Notes under the pieces: model-generated | The model's database searches: none | What the model saw: only the letters and a program-made list of their open reading frames with translations | Told to the model about the DNA's origin: nothing | Shown here: in pieces, positions 26,478 to 34,208 of the stretch | Position numbering within the stretch: the first letter of the stretch is position 1 | Layout: each line of letters begins with the position of its first letter | Origin: Planctomycetaceae bacterium | Lineage (GTDB): Bacteria; Planctomycetota; Phycisphaerae; SM23-33 | Assembly: GCA_039680605.1 (NCBI GenBank) | Contig: JBDKTA010000017.1 | Location: 1 to 48,862 of the forward strand | Length of the DNA stretch: 48,862 bases | Direction of reading: 5' to 3' | Translations under genes and position numbers: made by a program

Positions 26478-27962
26478 ATGAGCCAGACCTTCCGAGCCGA
26501 CATGCAGATCATCAGTGATGAAGAATTGCACACCGCCCGCCACGTGCGGCAGAAACTGCTGCGCGACCCGTATCGGCCGACGTATCACTTCGTCTGCCCC
26601 GAGGGGCTGGCCATGCCGTTCGACCCAAACGGCAACGTCTTCTGGCGCGGGCGCCATCACATGGGCTACATCTACCAGGAACGCGGGGCACATTTCTGGG
26701 GCCACGTCTCCAGCACCGACCTGCTGCACTGGCGACACCACCAGCCGTGCCTGTTCCCCACCCTGGACAGCCCCGAGACCGGCATCTTCAGCGGCAACGC
26801 GTATCTCGACAAGGACGGCAAGCGCGTGCTGATGATGTATCACGGCTGCGGCGCGGGCAACTCGATGGCCTGGAGCGACGACAAAGACATCGAGGTCTGG
26901 CACAAGATGCCCGGCAACCCCATCGTGCCCAACCCGCCCGAGCCGGACAAGGTCGACTACCAGTCGTGGGACCCCTGCGGCTGGATCGTCGGCGACACGT
27001 ACTACGCCGTTTTCGGCGGCGGCAAGAACACCGTCTGGAAGAGCCCGGACCTCAAGAGCTGGACCAAGTGCGGGCCGCTGCTGGCCAAGGCGTATCCCGG
27101 CATCGACATCCACGAGGACATCTCGTGCCCGGACTTTTTCCCCATGGGCGACAAGTGGGTCATGGTCTGCATCAGCCACCGCCTCGGCACGCGGTATTAC
27201 GTGGGTCACTGGGAAAACGACCAGCTCGTGCCCGAGTACCACGAGATGATGTCCTACAGCGACAACGAATTCTTCGCCCCCGAAAGCCACACCGACGACA
27301 AAGGGCGGCGCATCCTGATCTCGTGGATCTTCGACGGCCGCAACGATATCGTCCGCAACTTCTCCGGTTGGAGCGGCACGATGTCGCTGCCGCGGGTGAT
27401 GAAACTCGGCGGCGATAACCGCATGCTCATGACGCCCATCGACGAGGTCAAGACGCTGCGGTACAACGGCAAAACCCTCGCCAACGTCGCCGTCGCCGCC
27501 GACGGCGAAACCGTAATCCCCTTCGACGCCGTCACCGATAACGTGCTGGAGATCGAGGTCGAACTCGACGCCCAGGGCGCGGCGGAGTTCGGCGTGAAAG
27601 TCTGCTGCTGCCCCGAAGGCAAATGGGAAACCAAGATCGGCTACGAGAGCGGCGAAGGCCGGTTGGGCATCGACACGAGCAGGACCGGACCCTCCCAGCG
27701 ACGCGGGCACAACCCCGTCGGCAGCGAACGCAAGAGCGTCGAGTCCAACATCATGAAGCTCGCCGCCGGCGAGACGCTCAAGCTGCGGATCTTTGTCGAC
27801 CGCTCGCTGGTCGAAGTCTTCGCAAACGACGGCCGACAGGCGCTGTCGCGAGCGGTGTATCCCGAGAAATGCTCGACAGGCATCAAGCTCTACGCCAAGG
27901 GCGGAGCGGCCAAGGCCAAGAGCGTCAGCGTCTGGGACCTGATGCCCACGAACCCGTACTGA
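26478..27962 (+). CDS. Glycoside hydrolase family 32 (fructosidase-like) protein
   Basis: A 494-residue, signal-less protein with a five-bladed propeller (about 30-330) and a C-terminal beta-sandwich (about 350-490, with IFVDRSLVEVFANDG, a GH32 hallmark). The nucleophile motif is present as FDPNG (Asp49). The transition-state motif RDP reads WDP (164-166), and the acid/base motif E-C-P reads S-C-P (216-218), with a Glu three residues earlier (HEDISCPDFF). I recall this variant in related planctomycetal sequences, so it may be a distinct subgroup with a shifted acid/base or another substrate. AAGGA lies 7 bases before the ATG. The substrate cannot be deduced. Confidence 0.88.
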   Translation: MSQTFRADMQIISDEELHTARHVRQKLLRDPYRPTYHFVCPEGLAMPFDPNGNVFWRGRHHMGYIYQERGAHFWGHVSSTDLLHWRHHQPCLFPTLDSPETGIFSGNAYLDKDGKRVLMMYHGCGAGNSMAWSDDKDIEVWHKMPGNPIVPNPPEPDKVDYQSWDPCGWIVGDTYYAVFGGGKNTVWKSPDLKSWTKCGPLLAKAYPGIDIHEDISCPDFFPMGDKWVMVCISHRLGTRYYVGHWENDQLVPEYHEMMSYSDNEFFAPESHTDDKGRRILISWIFDGRNDIVRNFSGWSGTMSLPRVMKLGGDNRMLMTPIDEVKTLRYNGKTLANVAVAADGETVIPFDAVTDNVLEIEVELDAQGAAEFGVKVCCCPEGKWETKIGYESGEGRLGIDTSRTGPSQRRGHNPVGSERKSVESNIMKLAAGETLKLRIFVDRSLVEVFANDGRQALSRAVYPEKCSTGIKLYAKGGAAKAKSVSVWDLMPTNPY

Positions 27963-27997
27963 TCAAAGAGGGGAACCTGGAGCCGGAAACCGGGTGC

Positions 27998-28271
27998 CAT
28001 GGCGGCCGTTTCTCAGCCGCCATGCCAGCCCGAAAACTGCATGAACCGCAGAGATCGCAGAGTACGCAGAGAAGCAAATGGCTAAAAACAAGGACCATCT
28101 AACGTCGCCGTCGGCGTTGATCCGGAAAAACAGACTGTCCATGCGGCCCGCTTCCGTAGGTTTCTGTAAGTCTCTTCGTCAAAACACCTCTGCGGCCTCT
28201 GCGATCTCCGCGGTGAAATATCCGGGCTAGCGCAACGGCCCGGGCATGGCGGCTGGACAACGGCCGCCATG
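27998..28271. repeat. Extragenic repeat cluster: palindrome, 198-bp family-A element, palindrome
   Basis: The 347-base gap 27963-28309 holds no gene. Two copies of CATGGCGGC...GCCGCCATG (27998-28024 and 28245-28271) flank a 198-bp element (28033-28230). That element starts with AAAACTGCATGAACCGCAGAG and ends CTCTGCGATCTCCGCGGTGA plus AATATCCGGGCTAG. Its ends are imperfect inverted repeats, and a clear relative of the same length lies at 37046-37242. Confidence 0.85.
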
Positions 28272-28295
28272 GCACCCTGGGCATGCACCTTGGCT

Positions 28296-28301
28296 TATAA
28301 T
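28296..28301 (+). promoter_or_regulatory. -10 box close to the start codon of the small membrane protein
   Basis: A perfect TATAAT ends 8 bases before ATG 28310, so transcription would begin about at the start codon. GAGGAG (28302-28307) lies between the two. No good -35 hexamer is seen, so the box might be chance. Confidence 0.35.
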
Positions 28302-28309
28302 GAGGAGAA

Positions 28310-28612
28310 ATGAGAAAGCTTCTCCGACATCGCCACCCGCTGGTCCGCAAGATTGTCCACTACGGGCGCATCCCGCTGGGAATCTTGCTGATTCTGCTGG
28401 GGATCGCCGGGCTGGTCCTGCCGGTCCTCCAGGGCTGGGCGATGATCTTCGCCGGAATCATCCTGCTGGCGCCGAACAGCCGCTTCTCGAAATGGATCAA
28501 GCGTAAGCTCCAGCGCCTGCGGGCGCGTGCTCGGATCTGGCGGGCGCGGCGGCGGGTAGCCCGCGTCCGCCGACGAGCGGAGAAGGATAAGGCGCGCCGG
28601 GCGAAAGGCTGA
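28310..28612 (+). CDS. Small PGPGW-like transmembrane protein
   Basis: A 100-residue membrane protein. A basic N-terminus (MRKLLRHRHPLVRK) is followed by two membrane spans at about 20-57 (PLGILLILLGIAGLVLPVLQ and GWAMIFAGIILLAP), which resemble the short PGPGW family. The C-terminal 40 residues are extremely Arg/Lys-rich and would sit in the cytoplasm, perhaps contacting nucleic acid or lipid head groups. Function unknown. The DUF488 gene follows after 17 bases and may share its transcript. Confidence 0.75.
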   Translation: MRKLLRHRHPLVRKIVHYGRIPLGILLILLGIAGLVLPVLQGWAMIFAGIILLAPNSRFSKWIKRKLQRLRARARIWRARRRVARVRRRAEKDKARRAKG

Positions 28613-28629
28613 ATTAGGGGGGACGTGCG

Positions 28630-29208
28630 GTGGCTGCAAAAAACAACGCGGAAATCTTCACGGTCGGCCATTCGACGCGAAGCGCCCAGGAGTTCGTGCA
28701 GTTGCTGCGCAGCCACGGAGTGCGGCGGCTGGTGGACGTACGGAGCATCCCGCGTTCGCGGCATAACCCTCAGTTCAATCGCGAAGAACTCGGGCCGTTC
28801 CTGCGCCGGCGTCGCATCAACTACCGCCATATGCCAAGCCTCGGCGGCCTGCGCCACCCGCGGGCCGACTCGGCCAACACCGCCTGGCGAAACGCCGGCT
28901 TTCGCGGATTCGCCGATTACATGCAGACGCCGCAGTTCCAGGCCGCACTCGACAAGCTCATAGCCCTGGCCGGCGAAAAGCCGCTGGCGATCATGTGTGC
29001 CGAAGCCGTCCCCTGGCGATGCCACCGCGGGCTCATCGCCGATGCCCTCACCATCCGCGGCATCGAGGTACGCCACATCGTCAGCGGCGCCAGTGCCAAA
29101 ACCCACGTTCTCAATCCGATGGCCGTGGTGAAGGGAAAATCGCTGACGTATCCAGGAGCGTCGCCGCCGATCGGGCAAACAACCGCGCGGGGCAAACCCC
29201 GCCGCTAA
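28630..29208 (+). CDS. DUF488 family protein
   Basis: A 192-residue cytoplasmic protein of the DUF488 family: TVGHSTRSAQEFVQLL at the start, VDVRSIPRSRHNPQF (about 35-49), and a C-terminal block LAIMCAEAVPWRCHRGLIAD. Family members carry a conserved Cys (here MCAE) and are of unknown function, often suspected to act on nucleic acids. Start GTG 28630 is preferred with a GGGGGGA ribosome site a few bases before. The last 10-11 residues (QTTARGKPRR) and the stop codon come from an extragenic hairpin repeat (29175-29209), so the natural C-terminus has been replaced or extended. Confidence 0.85.
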   Translation: MAAKNNAEIFTVGHSTRSAQEFVQLLRSHGVRRLVDVRSIPRSRHNPQFNREELGPFLRRRRINYRHMPSLGGLRHPRADSANTAWRNAGFRGFADYMQTPQFQAALDKLIALAGEKPLAIMCAEAVPWRCHRGLIADALTIRGIEVRHIVSGASAKTHVLNPMAVVKGKSLTYPGASPPIGQTTARGKPRR

Positions 29209-29209
29209 C
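29175..29209. repeat. Family-B hairpin repeat, copy 1, overlapping the end of the DUF488 gene
   Basis: AACAACCGCGCGGGGCAAAC followed by CCCGCCGCTAAC. Other copies lie at 30740-30767 (opposite orientation) and 32451-32486. The core GCGGGGC/GCCCCGC-like arms form a hairpin. Here the TAA inside the repeat is the stop codon of the upstream gene. Confidence 0.8.
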
Positions 29210-29263
29210 GCTGCGCGCATGAACTTTCTTCATCCTCTGAGTGCTCTGTGCCTCTGAGGTTAG

Positions 29264-29292
29264 TTGTTCGATCACCGGCATTACACTAGAAT
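29264..29292 (+). promoter_or_regulatory. Promoter predicting a leaderless mRNA for the M24-like gene
   Basis: TTGTTC (29264-29269), 17-base spacer, TAGAAT (29287-29292), then 6 bases to ATG 29299. Transcription would start on or next to the ATG. No ribosome-binding site fits between. A degenerate half of the family-A repeat lies just upstream (about 29240-29262). Confidence 0.5.
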
Positions 29293-29298
29293 CACCGC

Positions 29299-30678
29299 AT
29301 GAGCAAACTTGCACGTGTCACGCTGCCTGATCTCGGCCGACCCGATCGCCAACCGGAGATTCCGCTGGAAGTCTACCTTGCCCGAATGGCCGCCGTCGGC
29401 GAGCGAATGGACGCGGCGGGTCTTGACGTGCTGGCGGTCTACGGCGACCGCGAGCACTTCGCCAACCTGATGTACCTGACCGGGTTCGACCCGCGATTCG
29501 AGGAGGCCCTGCTGCTCATCGGCGGCGGGCGAAAGCTCCTGCTGGTCGGCAACGAGTGCATGGGCTACCTGCCCGATGAAGGCCTGGGCATCGAGACCGA
29601 GCTGTTCCAGGAGTTCAGCCTGCCCGGTCAGCCGCGGGGCAACTCGCGCCCGCTGCGGACGATTCTGTCAGACTTCGGCGTCGCCCGGGGCACGCCCGTC
29701 GGATGCGCGGGGTGGAAGTATTTCGCGCCGCCGCTGATCGAAGGCGGCAGCAGCGCCATCGAGATCCCCGCGTACCTCGTCGATCTGCTCCGCGACCTGA
29801 CGAGGGGCGAAGGCTGCGTCTCCAACGCCGGCGCCATTTTCATGGATGTGGCCGACGGGCTGCGGATCATCAACGAGCCCGAGCAGATCGCCCAGTACGA
29901 ATACGCCGCGTCCGTCACGTCGACGGGCGTGCTGGAACTGATGCGCCACGTGAAGCCGGGCGCCGCGGAGCGCGACCTGGAAAAGCACCTCGACAGCCGC
30001 GGCCTGCCGCTGACGTGCCACCGCATGGTGGGCTTCGGCGCCAAGGCCAAACGCGGCCTGGCCAGCGCCGGCGACAACACCGCCGCCCTGGGCGACCCGT
30101 ACACGGCGGCCTTCGGCGTGGTCGGCGCCCTGACCTGCCGGGCCGGATGGGTCGCCGCCAGGCTCGAAGACCTGCCCGCCGCAGACGGCGAGTTCTGCAT
30201 GGCGTATGCGAAAAACTACTTTGATGTCGTGGCGGCCTGGTACGCCGCCCTGCGAATCGGCGTCACGGGCGGGGAAGTGTTTGCAGCCGTCGAGGCAGTG
30301 CGCGACAGGGCGCTGTATGACTTCGCCGTGAACCCCGGGCATTATCTGCACCTGGAGGAATGGACGCATTCGCCCTTCGCCGCCGGCAGCGGCGTGGCGC
30401 TGCGGTCGGGCATGATGCTGCAGATGGACATCATTCCGATCTCGCGCGGGCCGTTTTGCTACATCAACGCCGAGGACGGCGTGGCGCTGGCCGACGCCGA
30501 TCTGCGCCGTGAGATCGCCGCCAGGTATCCGGCGGCATGGAGCCGCATCGAAGCCCGCCGCGCCTTCATGCGCGGCGCGATCGGGATCGACCTCGATGAC
30601 TGCGTGCTGCCCATGAGCAATATCCCCGCCTGGTTGCCGCCGTTTGTGTTGGATATGGATCAGGCGCTGGTCTTGTAG
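29299..30678 (+). CDS. M24 peptidase-like (creatinase/Xaa-Pro aminopeptidase fold) protein
   Basis: A 459-residue cytoplasmic protein. The first 175 residues resemble the creatinase N-terminal domain (YLARMAAVGERMDAAGLDVL, then NLMYLTGFDPRFEEALLLI). The rest resembles the pita-bread fold (TSTGVLELMRHVKPGAAERD, a GHYLHLEEW segment, then LRSGMMLQMDIIP). Active M24 enzymes need two Asp, one His and two Glu to hold two metals. Here the two Asp are not found in the expected strand, and the first Glu position reads Asp (MDIIP), although His and AED near the end remain. It may be an inactive or altered relative. Substrate unknown. Confidence 0.8.
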   Translation: MSKLARVTLPDLGRPDRQPEIPLEVYLARMAAVGERMDAAGLDVLAVYGDREHFANLMYLTGFDPRFEEALLLIGGGRKLLLVGNECMGYLPDEGLGIETELFQEFSLPGQPRGNSRPLRTILSDFGVARGTPVGCAGWKYFAPPLIEGGSSAIEIPAYLVDLLRDLTRGEGCVSNAGAIFMDVADGLRIINEPEQIAQYEYAASVTSTGVLELMRHVKPGAAERDLEKHLDSRGLPLTCHRMVGFGAKAKRGLASAGDNTAALGDPYTAAFGVVGALTCRAGWVAARLEDLPAADGEFCMAYAKNYFDVVAAWYAALRIGVTGGEVFAAVEAVRDRALYDFAVNPGHYLHLEEWTHSPFAAGSGVALRSGMMLQMDIIPISRGPFCYINAEDGVALADADLRREIAARYPAAWSRIEARRAFMRGAIGIDLDDCVLPMSNIPAWLPPFVLDMDQALVL

Positions 30679-30683
30679 AAAAA

Positions 30684-30908
30684 ACCGACGACGAGGACGA
30701 GGACGACGACGAGAACGATGAAGAGCTTCGGTCCTCATCGTTAGCGGCGGAGCTTGCTCCGCGCGGTTTTCAGGATCAGGGAAACAACCCGTCGAGCATC
30801 CAACTTCGCAGAGACTGCGTCGGACAAGAGCTCGACCTCCAACGGGAGAACACCGACGGCGCCAGGACTTTCTTCGTCCTCGTCGTCGTCCTCGTCCTCG
30901 TCGTCGGT
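30684..30908. repeat. 225-bp element with 35-bp GACGAGG-type inverted ends, containing a family-B hairpin
   Basis: The arm 30684-30718 is the reverse complement of 30874-30908 with one mismatch; both are made of GAC/GAG triplets. Between them lies a family-B repeat in minus orientation (30740-30767, GTTAGCGGCGGAGCTTGCTC then CGCGCGGTTT). It fills the gap between the convergent M24-like and sulfatase genes (30679-30926). No gene is supported there. Transcribed, it would fold into a very long stem. Confidence 0.85.
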
Positions 30909-30926
30909 TGTTTCTTTCGACCCCCG

Positions 30927-32432
30927 TTATCCCATCAGCTTCTTCGCCGCCGGCGGCGGGTCGATGCCCTCGGGCAGCACCTTCCACCATTTGGCCCCGC
31001 CGGTCACCAACGGGGCGAGGCGCTTGACGACGTCGGCGTATTTCGGATCGGCGACTACGTTCACGTTTTCCTTGGGATCGCTCTCGTGATCATAGAGCAT
31101 GTGCCCTTCCTGGCGGCCGCGGAAGGTATAGCGCGTGTAGACGAACCGTCCGTCGCAGACGCCGTCGCCGTCGGGGGAGGGATAGCGGCTGAAGATCGCC
31201 TTCTTCCACGGGCGTTTGGGGTCGTCCAGCAGAGGCTTGAAGCTCAGCCCTTCCAGGTGCGGCGGCTGGGGAATGCCCGCCAGGTCGCACAAGGAGGGGT
31301 AGATGTCGACGAACTCGGTGAGCCCCTCGGTGACGCCGGGCTTGATTCCCGGGCCGGAGATCATCATCGGGGCATGATAGCCCAGGTCCATGCAGACCTG
31401 CTTGCACCAGAAGCCGTGCTCGCCGAGGAACCAGCCGTGGTCGCCCCAGAGGATCACGATGGTGTTGTCGCGCAGACCCAGCTTGTCCAACTCGGCCAGC
31501 ACCTGCCCGACCAGCGAATCGATATAGCTCACGCAGGCGTAGTAGCCGTGAACGAGCTTGCGGTTGAGCTCGGCGGAGACCGGACCGCGCTTGGGCGTGC
31601 CGGCGTACTGCCCGCGGAGTTCCTTCCACTGATACGTCGTCAGCGGGCCCGGAGCGTTCTTGGGCAGGTTGGGGTTGTCGGCCAGCACGAGCTTCTCGCC
31701 GTCGTACATGTCCCAGTATTTCTTGGGGGCCAGGAAGGGCAGGTGCGGCTTGGTCAGCCCGCAGGCGATGAAGAACGGTTTGTCGCTCTTGGCCAGGCGG
31801 CGCAGGTCGGCGATGGTTTTCTCGGCGATCTGCCCGTCGGGGTATTCGTTGTCCTTGCAGTCGTCGTCTTCATAGGGCATGCCGAAGCACATGGGCTTGC
31901 CCCGCTTTCGCTCCGAAGCCACCATCGCGGTGGATTCCTTCTTGCGATAGCCCGGCCAGCCGATCGTCGGGGAGTAATGGTCTTCGCTCCAGCCGTCCTT
32001 GCAGTCGGGGGAGTTGTGGAAGACCTTGCCGTTGGCGACGGTGTGATAGCCGTTCTGCTTGAACCACTTGGCCAACGTCACCACGCCGGGGGCGTCCTTC
32101 TCCGCCCAGGCCGCCCAGTCCGAAAAACGAGTTTCGTTGGGTCTCAGACCCGTCAGCAGGCTCGCTCGCGAGGCGCCGCAGACAGGCACCTGGCAGTACG
32201 ACTTCTTGAACAGCACGCCGCGCGCAGCCAGGGCGTCGATGTTGGGCGACTTCATCTGCTTTTGCCCGTAACAACCAAGCTGCGGTCGCAGATCGTCTAC
32301 GGGAATGAACAGTACGTTGTACTTCTTGCCCGAGGCGTTCTGGCCCAGCGCGAAGTCCGGTCCCAGTACGCTCATGGCGCCGGCGGCGGCGCCGGCCACG
32401 GCGGCACTCTTGAGGAACGATCTGCGATCCAT
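30927..32432 (-). CDS. Tat-exported sulfatase, iduronate-2-sulfatase-like
   Basis: Hydrolyses sulfate esters, probably on sulfated polysaccharides, outside the cytoplasm. The 501-residue protein begins with a twin-arginine signal (RRSFLK at 3-8, hydrophobic stretch to about 28). VDDLRPQLGCYG (about 45-56) gives the metal-binding Asp pair. CGASR (85-89) is the C-x-A-x-R site whose Cys becomes formylglycine. GLTKPHLPF and ILWGDHGWFLGEHG supply further active-site residues. The closest pattern is the iduronate-2-sulfatase type. Start ATG 32432 has AAAGGA upstream. An anaerobic or aerobic maturase must be encoded elsewhere. It is convergent with the M24-like gene. Confidence 0.93.
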   Translation of the reverse strand: MDRRSFLKSAAVAGAAAGAMSVLGPDFALGQNASGKKYNVLFIPVDDLRPQLGCYGQKQMKSPNIDALAARGVLFKKSYCQVPVCGASRASLLTGLRPNETRFSDWAAWAEKDAPGVVTLAKWFKQNGYHTVANGKVFHNSPDCKDGWSEDHYSPTIGWPGYRKKESTAMVASERKRGKPMCFGMPYEDDDCKDNEYPDGQIAEKTIADLRRLAKSDKPFFIACGLTKPHLPFLAPKKYWDMYDGEKLVLADNPNLPKNAPGPLTTYQWKELRGQYAGTPKRGPVSAELNRKLVHGYYACVSYIDSLVGQVLAELDKLGLRDNTIVILWGDHGWFLGEHGFWCKQVCMDLGYHAPMMISGPGIKPGVTEGLTEFVDIYPSLCDLAGIPQPPHLEGLSFKPLLDDPKRPWKKAIFSRYPSPDGDGVCDGRFVYTRYTFRGRQEGHMLYDHESDPKENVNVVADPKYADVVKRLAPLVTGGAKWWKVLPEGIDPPPAAKKLMG

Positions 32433-32450
32433 GGCAAATCCTTTCGATCG

Positions 32451-32486
32451 GGGAAACAACCGCGCGGGGCAAGCCCCGCCGCTAAC
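32451..32486. repeat. Family-B hairpin repeat, copy 3
   Basis: GGGAAACAACCGCGCGGGGC followed by AAGCCCCGCCGCTAAC, matching the copy at 29175-29209. It lies in the 63-base gap between the alpha/beta hydrolase stop and the sulfatase start; the perfect arms GCGGGGC/GCCCCGC could act as a terminator on either strand. Confidence 0.8.
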
Positions 32487-32495
32487 ATTCCGGTG

Positions 32496-33308
32496 CTACG
32501 ACTTCTTGCACGCCTTGATGATAAACTCCGCCACCTTGGTCTGATCGGCGGCGTTACAGGCCTTGTTGTGCGCCCCGGCGACGGCTTTGGGGTTCTTGGC
32601 GTCGACGCGTTTCTGCACGGCTTCGAGTTTCGCGTCGCCCTTGATGCTGTCGCGGCTGATGATGATCGCCACGCCGGTAAAATCGCCGCCAAGTTCCTTC
32701 ATCTTCCTGGCGACGACGGCAGAGTTCTCCTCGTACGGCACGCCCTCGTCCTGGGGGCTGTAGAAATGCAGCACGGGGATCTTCGCCTTGGCGATGGGCT
32801 CGAGCAGATCGATAGGGTTCTGCTTGTACTCCATCGCCTGCTGCTCGGTCAGGCCGTACACGGTCTGGAGCAGTTTCCAACTCCCGCCGTGTCCGCCGGA
32901 AAGCCCCTTGCCGCCGGGCCAGCTCTTGATGTCGCAGACGGGGGCGGCGCCAACGATGCAGCCGACCTGGTCCGGATGGACCGCCGCCCACTTGTGAATG
33001 ATCAGCCCGCCGCGGCTGATGCCGATCAGCGCGGGCTTGGCCGCCAGGGCGTACGTGGTGGTCATTTCTTTATAGAAAGCGTCCCAGGTCTTCATCGCCT
33101 CGGGCGAACCGAGCGGATCGCTCGCGTCGATGTAGGCGACGTGGAAGCCCGCTTCCAGCAGCGCCTTGTCGGCCATCGGCACGTGTGCGAAGGGCGCCCG
33201 CAGCACCCAGGGGCGACCGGCCGCGGGCGTCTTGGGGACCGCCACCCAGCACGGGCGGCCGGCCACTTCAAAGCTGAACTGGTCGGCGCCATTCCATTCT
33301 CTTTTCAC
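32496..33308 (-). CDS. Alpha/beta hydrolase, possibly the second half of a split esterase
   Basis: A 270-residue alpha/beta hydrolase with the nucleophile elbow GISRGG (about 106-111), a DEG segment near the acid position (SPQDEGVPY) and a possible catalytic His in GAHNKA near the C-terminus. Start is GTG 33308, which overlaps the stop of the SGNH gene by 4 bases (GTGA). GGAG touches the start codon directly, so the ribosome site is poor, and there is no signal peptide although its partner has one. Fusion of such domains in one secreted protein would explain both; a frameshift is therefore possible. Natural overlap is equally possible. Confidence 0.8.
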   Translation of the reverse strand: MKREWNGADQFSFEVAGRPCWVAVPKTPAAGRPWVLRAPFAHVPMADKALLEAGFHVAYIDASDPLGSPEAMKTWDAFYKEMTTTYALAAKPALIGISRGGLIIHKWAAVHPDQVGCIVGAAPVCDIKSWPGGKGLSGGHGGSWKLLQTVYGLTEQQAMEYKQNPIDLLEPIAKAKIPVLHFYSPQDEGVPYEENSAVVARKMKELGGDFTGVAIIISRDSIKGDAKLEAVQKRVDAKNPKAVAGAHNKACNAADQTKVAEFIIKACKKS

Positions 33309-34009
33309 TCCGGAAAAGGGCGGGCACTGCTCGCGGCCTTGGCCTGCTCCGTCGGAGACGCGCTGGCCTTGGGGGCTGCCTTGATGGCTTCGGCGACGGT
33401 CTGGGCGATGACTGCATAGCCCTTGGCATTGGGATGCACGCCATCGTCGTAGAGGTCGGCCTTGCCGGCGGTGGGCGTGTAGCAGTCGATCAGCGGGAGC
33501 TTCAGGTCCTCGGCAATCTGCTTGACCAGCGGGACAACCTGTTCCTTGACGACCTTCTCAGTGATGCCGTAGGCGTCTTTGCCGACCGCCACGGGCGTGC
33601 AGATGTAGATCTTGGGCTTGCTGGGCAGGTCGGCGAAGCTCTTAACCAGTGCCTTGTAGGCCGCGGTGAACTTTTCCTTGTCGACAGTGGCCGACTTGGC
33701 GTCGTTGGTGCCCAGCATGATCACCACCACGTCGGGCTTGGAAGCCATAGCCTGCTTGCAGTACTTGTCGGTGGCGTACTGCCCTCTGCCGGGCAGAACC
33801 GTGCGCCCGGAGGCGCCGTAGTTGCCCACAACGTAGTCGCTGCCCAGCAGGGCGCCGAGCTGCTTGGGATAATCCTGTCCGCCGCCGCCGACGCCCTTGG
33901 TGATGCTGTCGCCCGCGCAGGCGACCTTTGTCGCAGCGGCCGCCGGCGAGGCAAACACCAAGGCGCAGATCGTCATCCCAATCGCTAAGCTCATCATCCC
34001 ATGTCGCAT
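33305..34009 (-). CDS. Secreted SGNH/GDSL hydrolase
   Basis: A 234-residue esterase-type hydrolase with a signal peptide (about 1-26, ending SPAAAA). The four blocks are visible: GDSI with the Ser nucleophile (about 33-36), Gly in YGASGRTVL, MLGTNDAKS with the Asn, and DGVHPNAKG with the Asp/His pair (about 193-201). Such enzymes remove acetyl or other acyl groups from carbohydrates. It lies upstream of, and overlaps by 4 bases, an alpha/beta hydrolase gene, and is near a sulfatase gene, so polysaccharide deacylation is a fair guess. The final 25 residues are an Ala/Ser-rich tail. Confidence 0.9.
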   Translation of the reverse strand: MRHGMMSLAIGMTICALVFASPAAAATKVACAGDSITKGVGGGGQDYPKQLGALLGSDYVVGNYGASGRTVLPGRGQYATDKYCKQAMASKPDVVVIMLGTNDAKSATVDKEKFTAAYKALVKSFADLPSKPKIYICTPVAVGKDAYGITEKVVKEQVVPLVKQIAEDLKLPLIDCYTPTAGKADLYDDGVHPNAKGYAVIAQTVAEAIKAAPKASASPTEQAKAASSARPFPE

Positions 34010-34119
34010 GTGTAATCAGTCCTTTCTGCCGGCGCATGCCGGGGCTAAGTTCGCTTCAAAGTGTAACCCGTATGATGTGGAAACGGACCTCTCAGGACGT
34101 GGCCTTGAGGCGAAGAAGA

Positions 34120-34208
34120 GATTTCCCATTTCCAATTTACAATTTCCAATTTATGGCCAGCCCCGTTTTTCCAAATGGGCAATTGAAAATTGGCAATTGG
34201 CAATTGCC
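34120..34208. repeat. Family-E AT-rich inverted repeat (CAATTTCCAATTT type)
   Basis: Left arm 34120-34153 (units of TTTCCAATTT) and right arm 34173-34208 (units of AATTGGCAATTG) are imperfect reverse complements around a GC-rich loop. It ends directly at the stop codon of the VCBS gene (34209-34211). The 199-base gap 34010-34208 holds nothing else recognisable. Confidence 0.75.

Noticed and set aside
28033-28350. Small frames encoding phrases like ISPRRSQRPQR
   Set aside because: They are translations of the family-A repeat and recur at 37112-37278; not genes.
31086-33419. 777-codon open frame on the plus strand over the sulfatase and hydrolase genes
   Set aside because: Spans three real minus-strand genes and their gaps, including a repeat; no recognisable domain.
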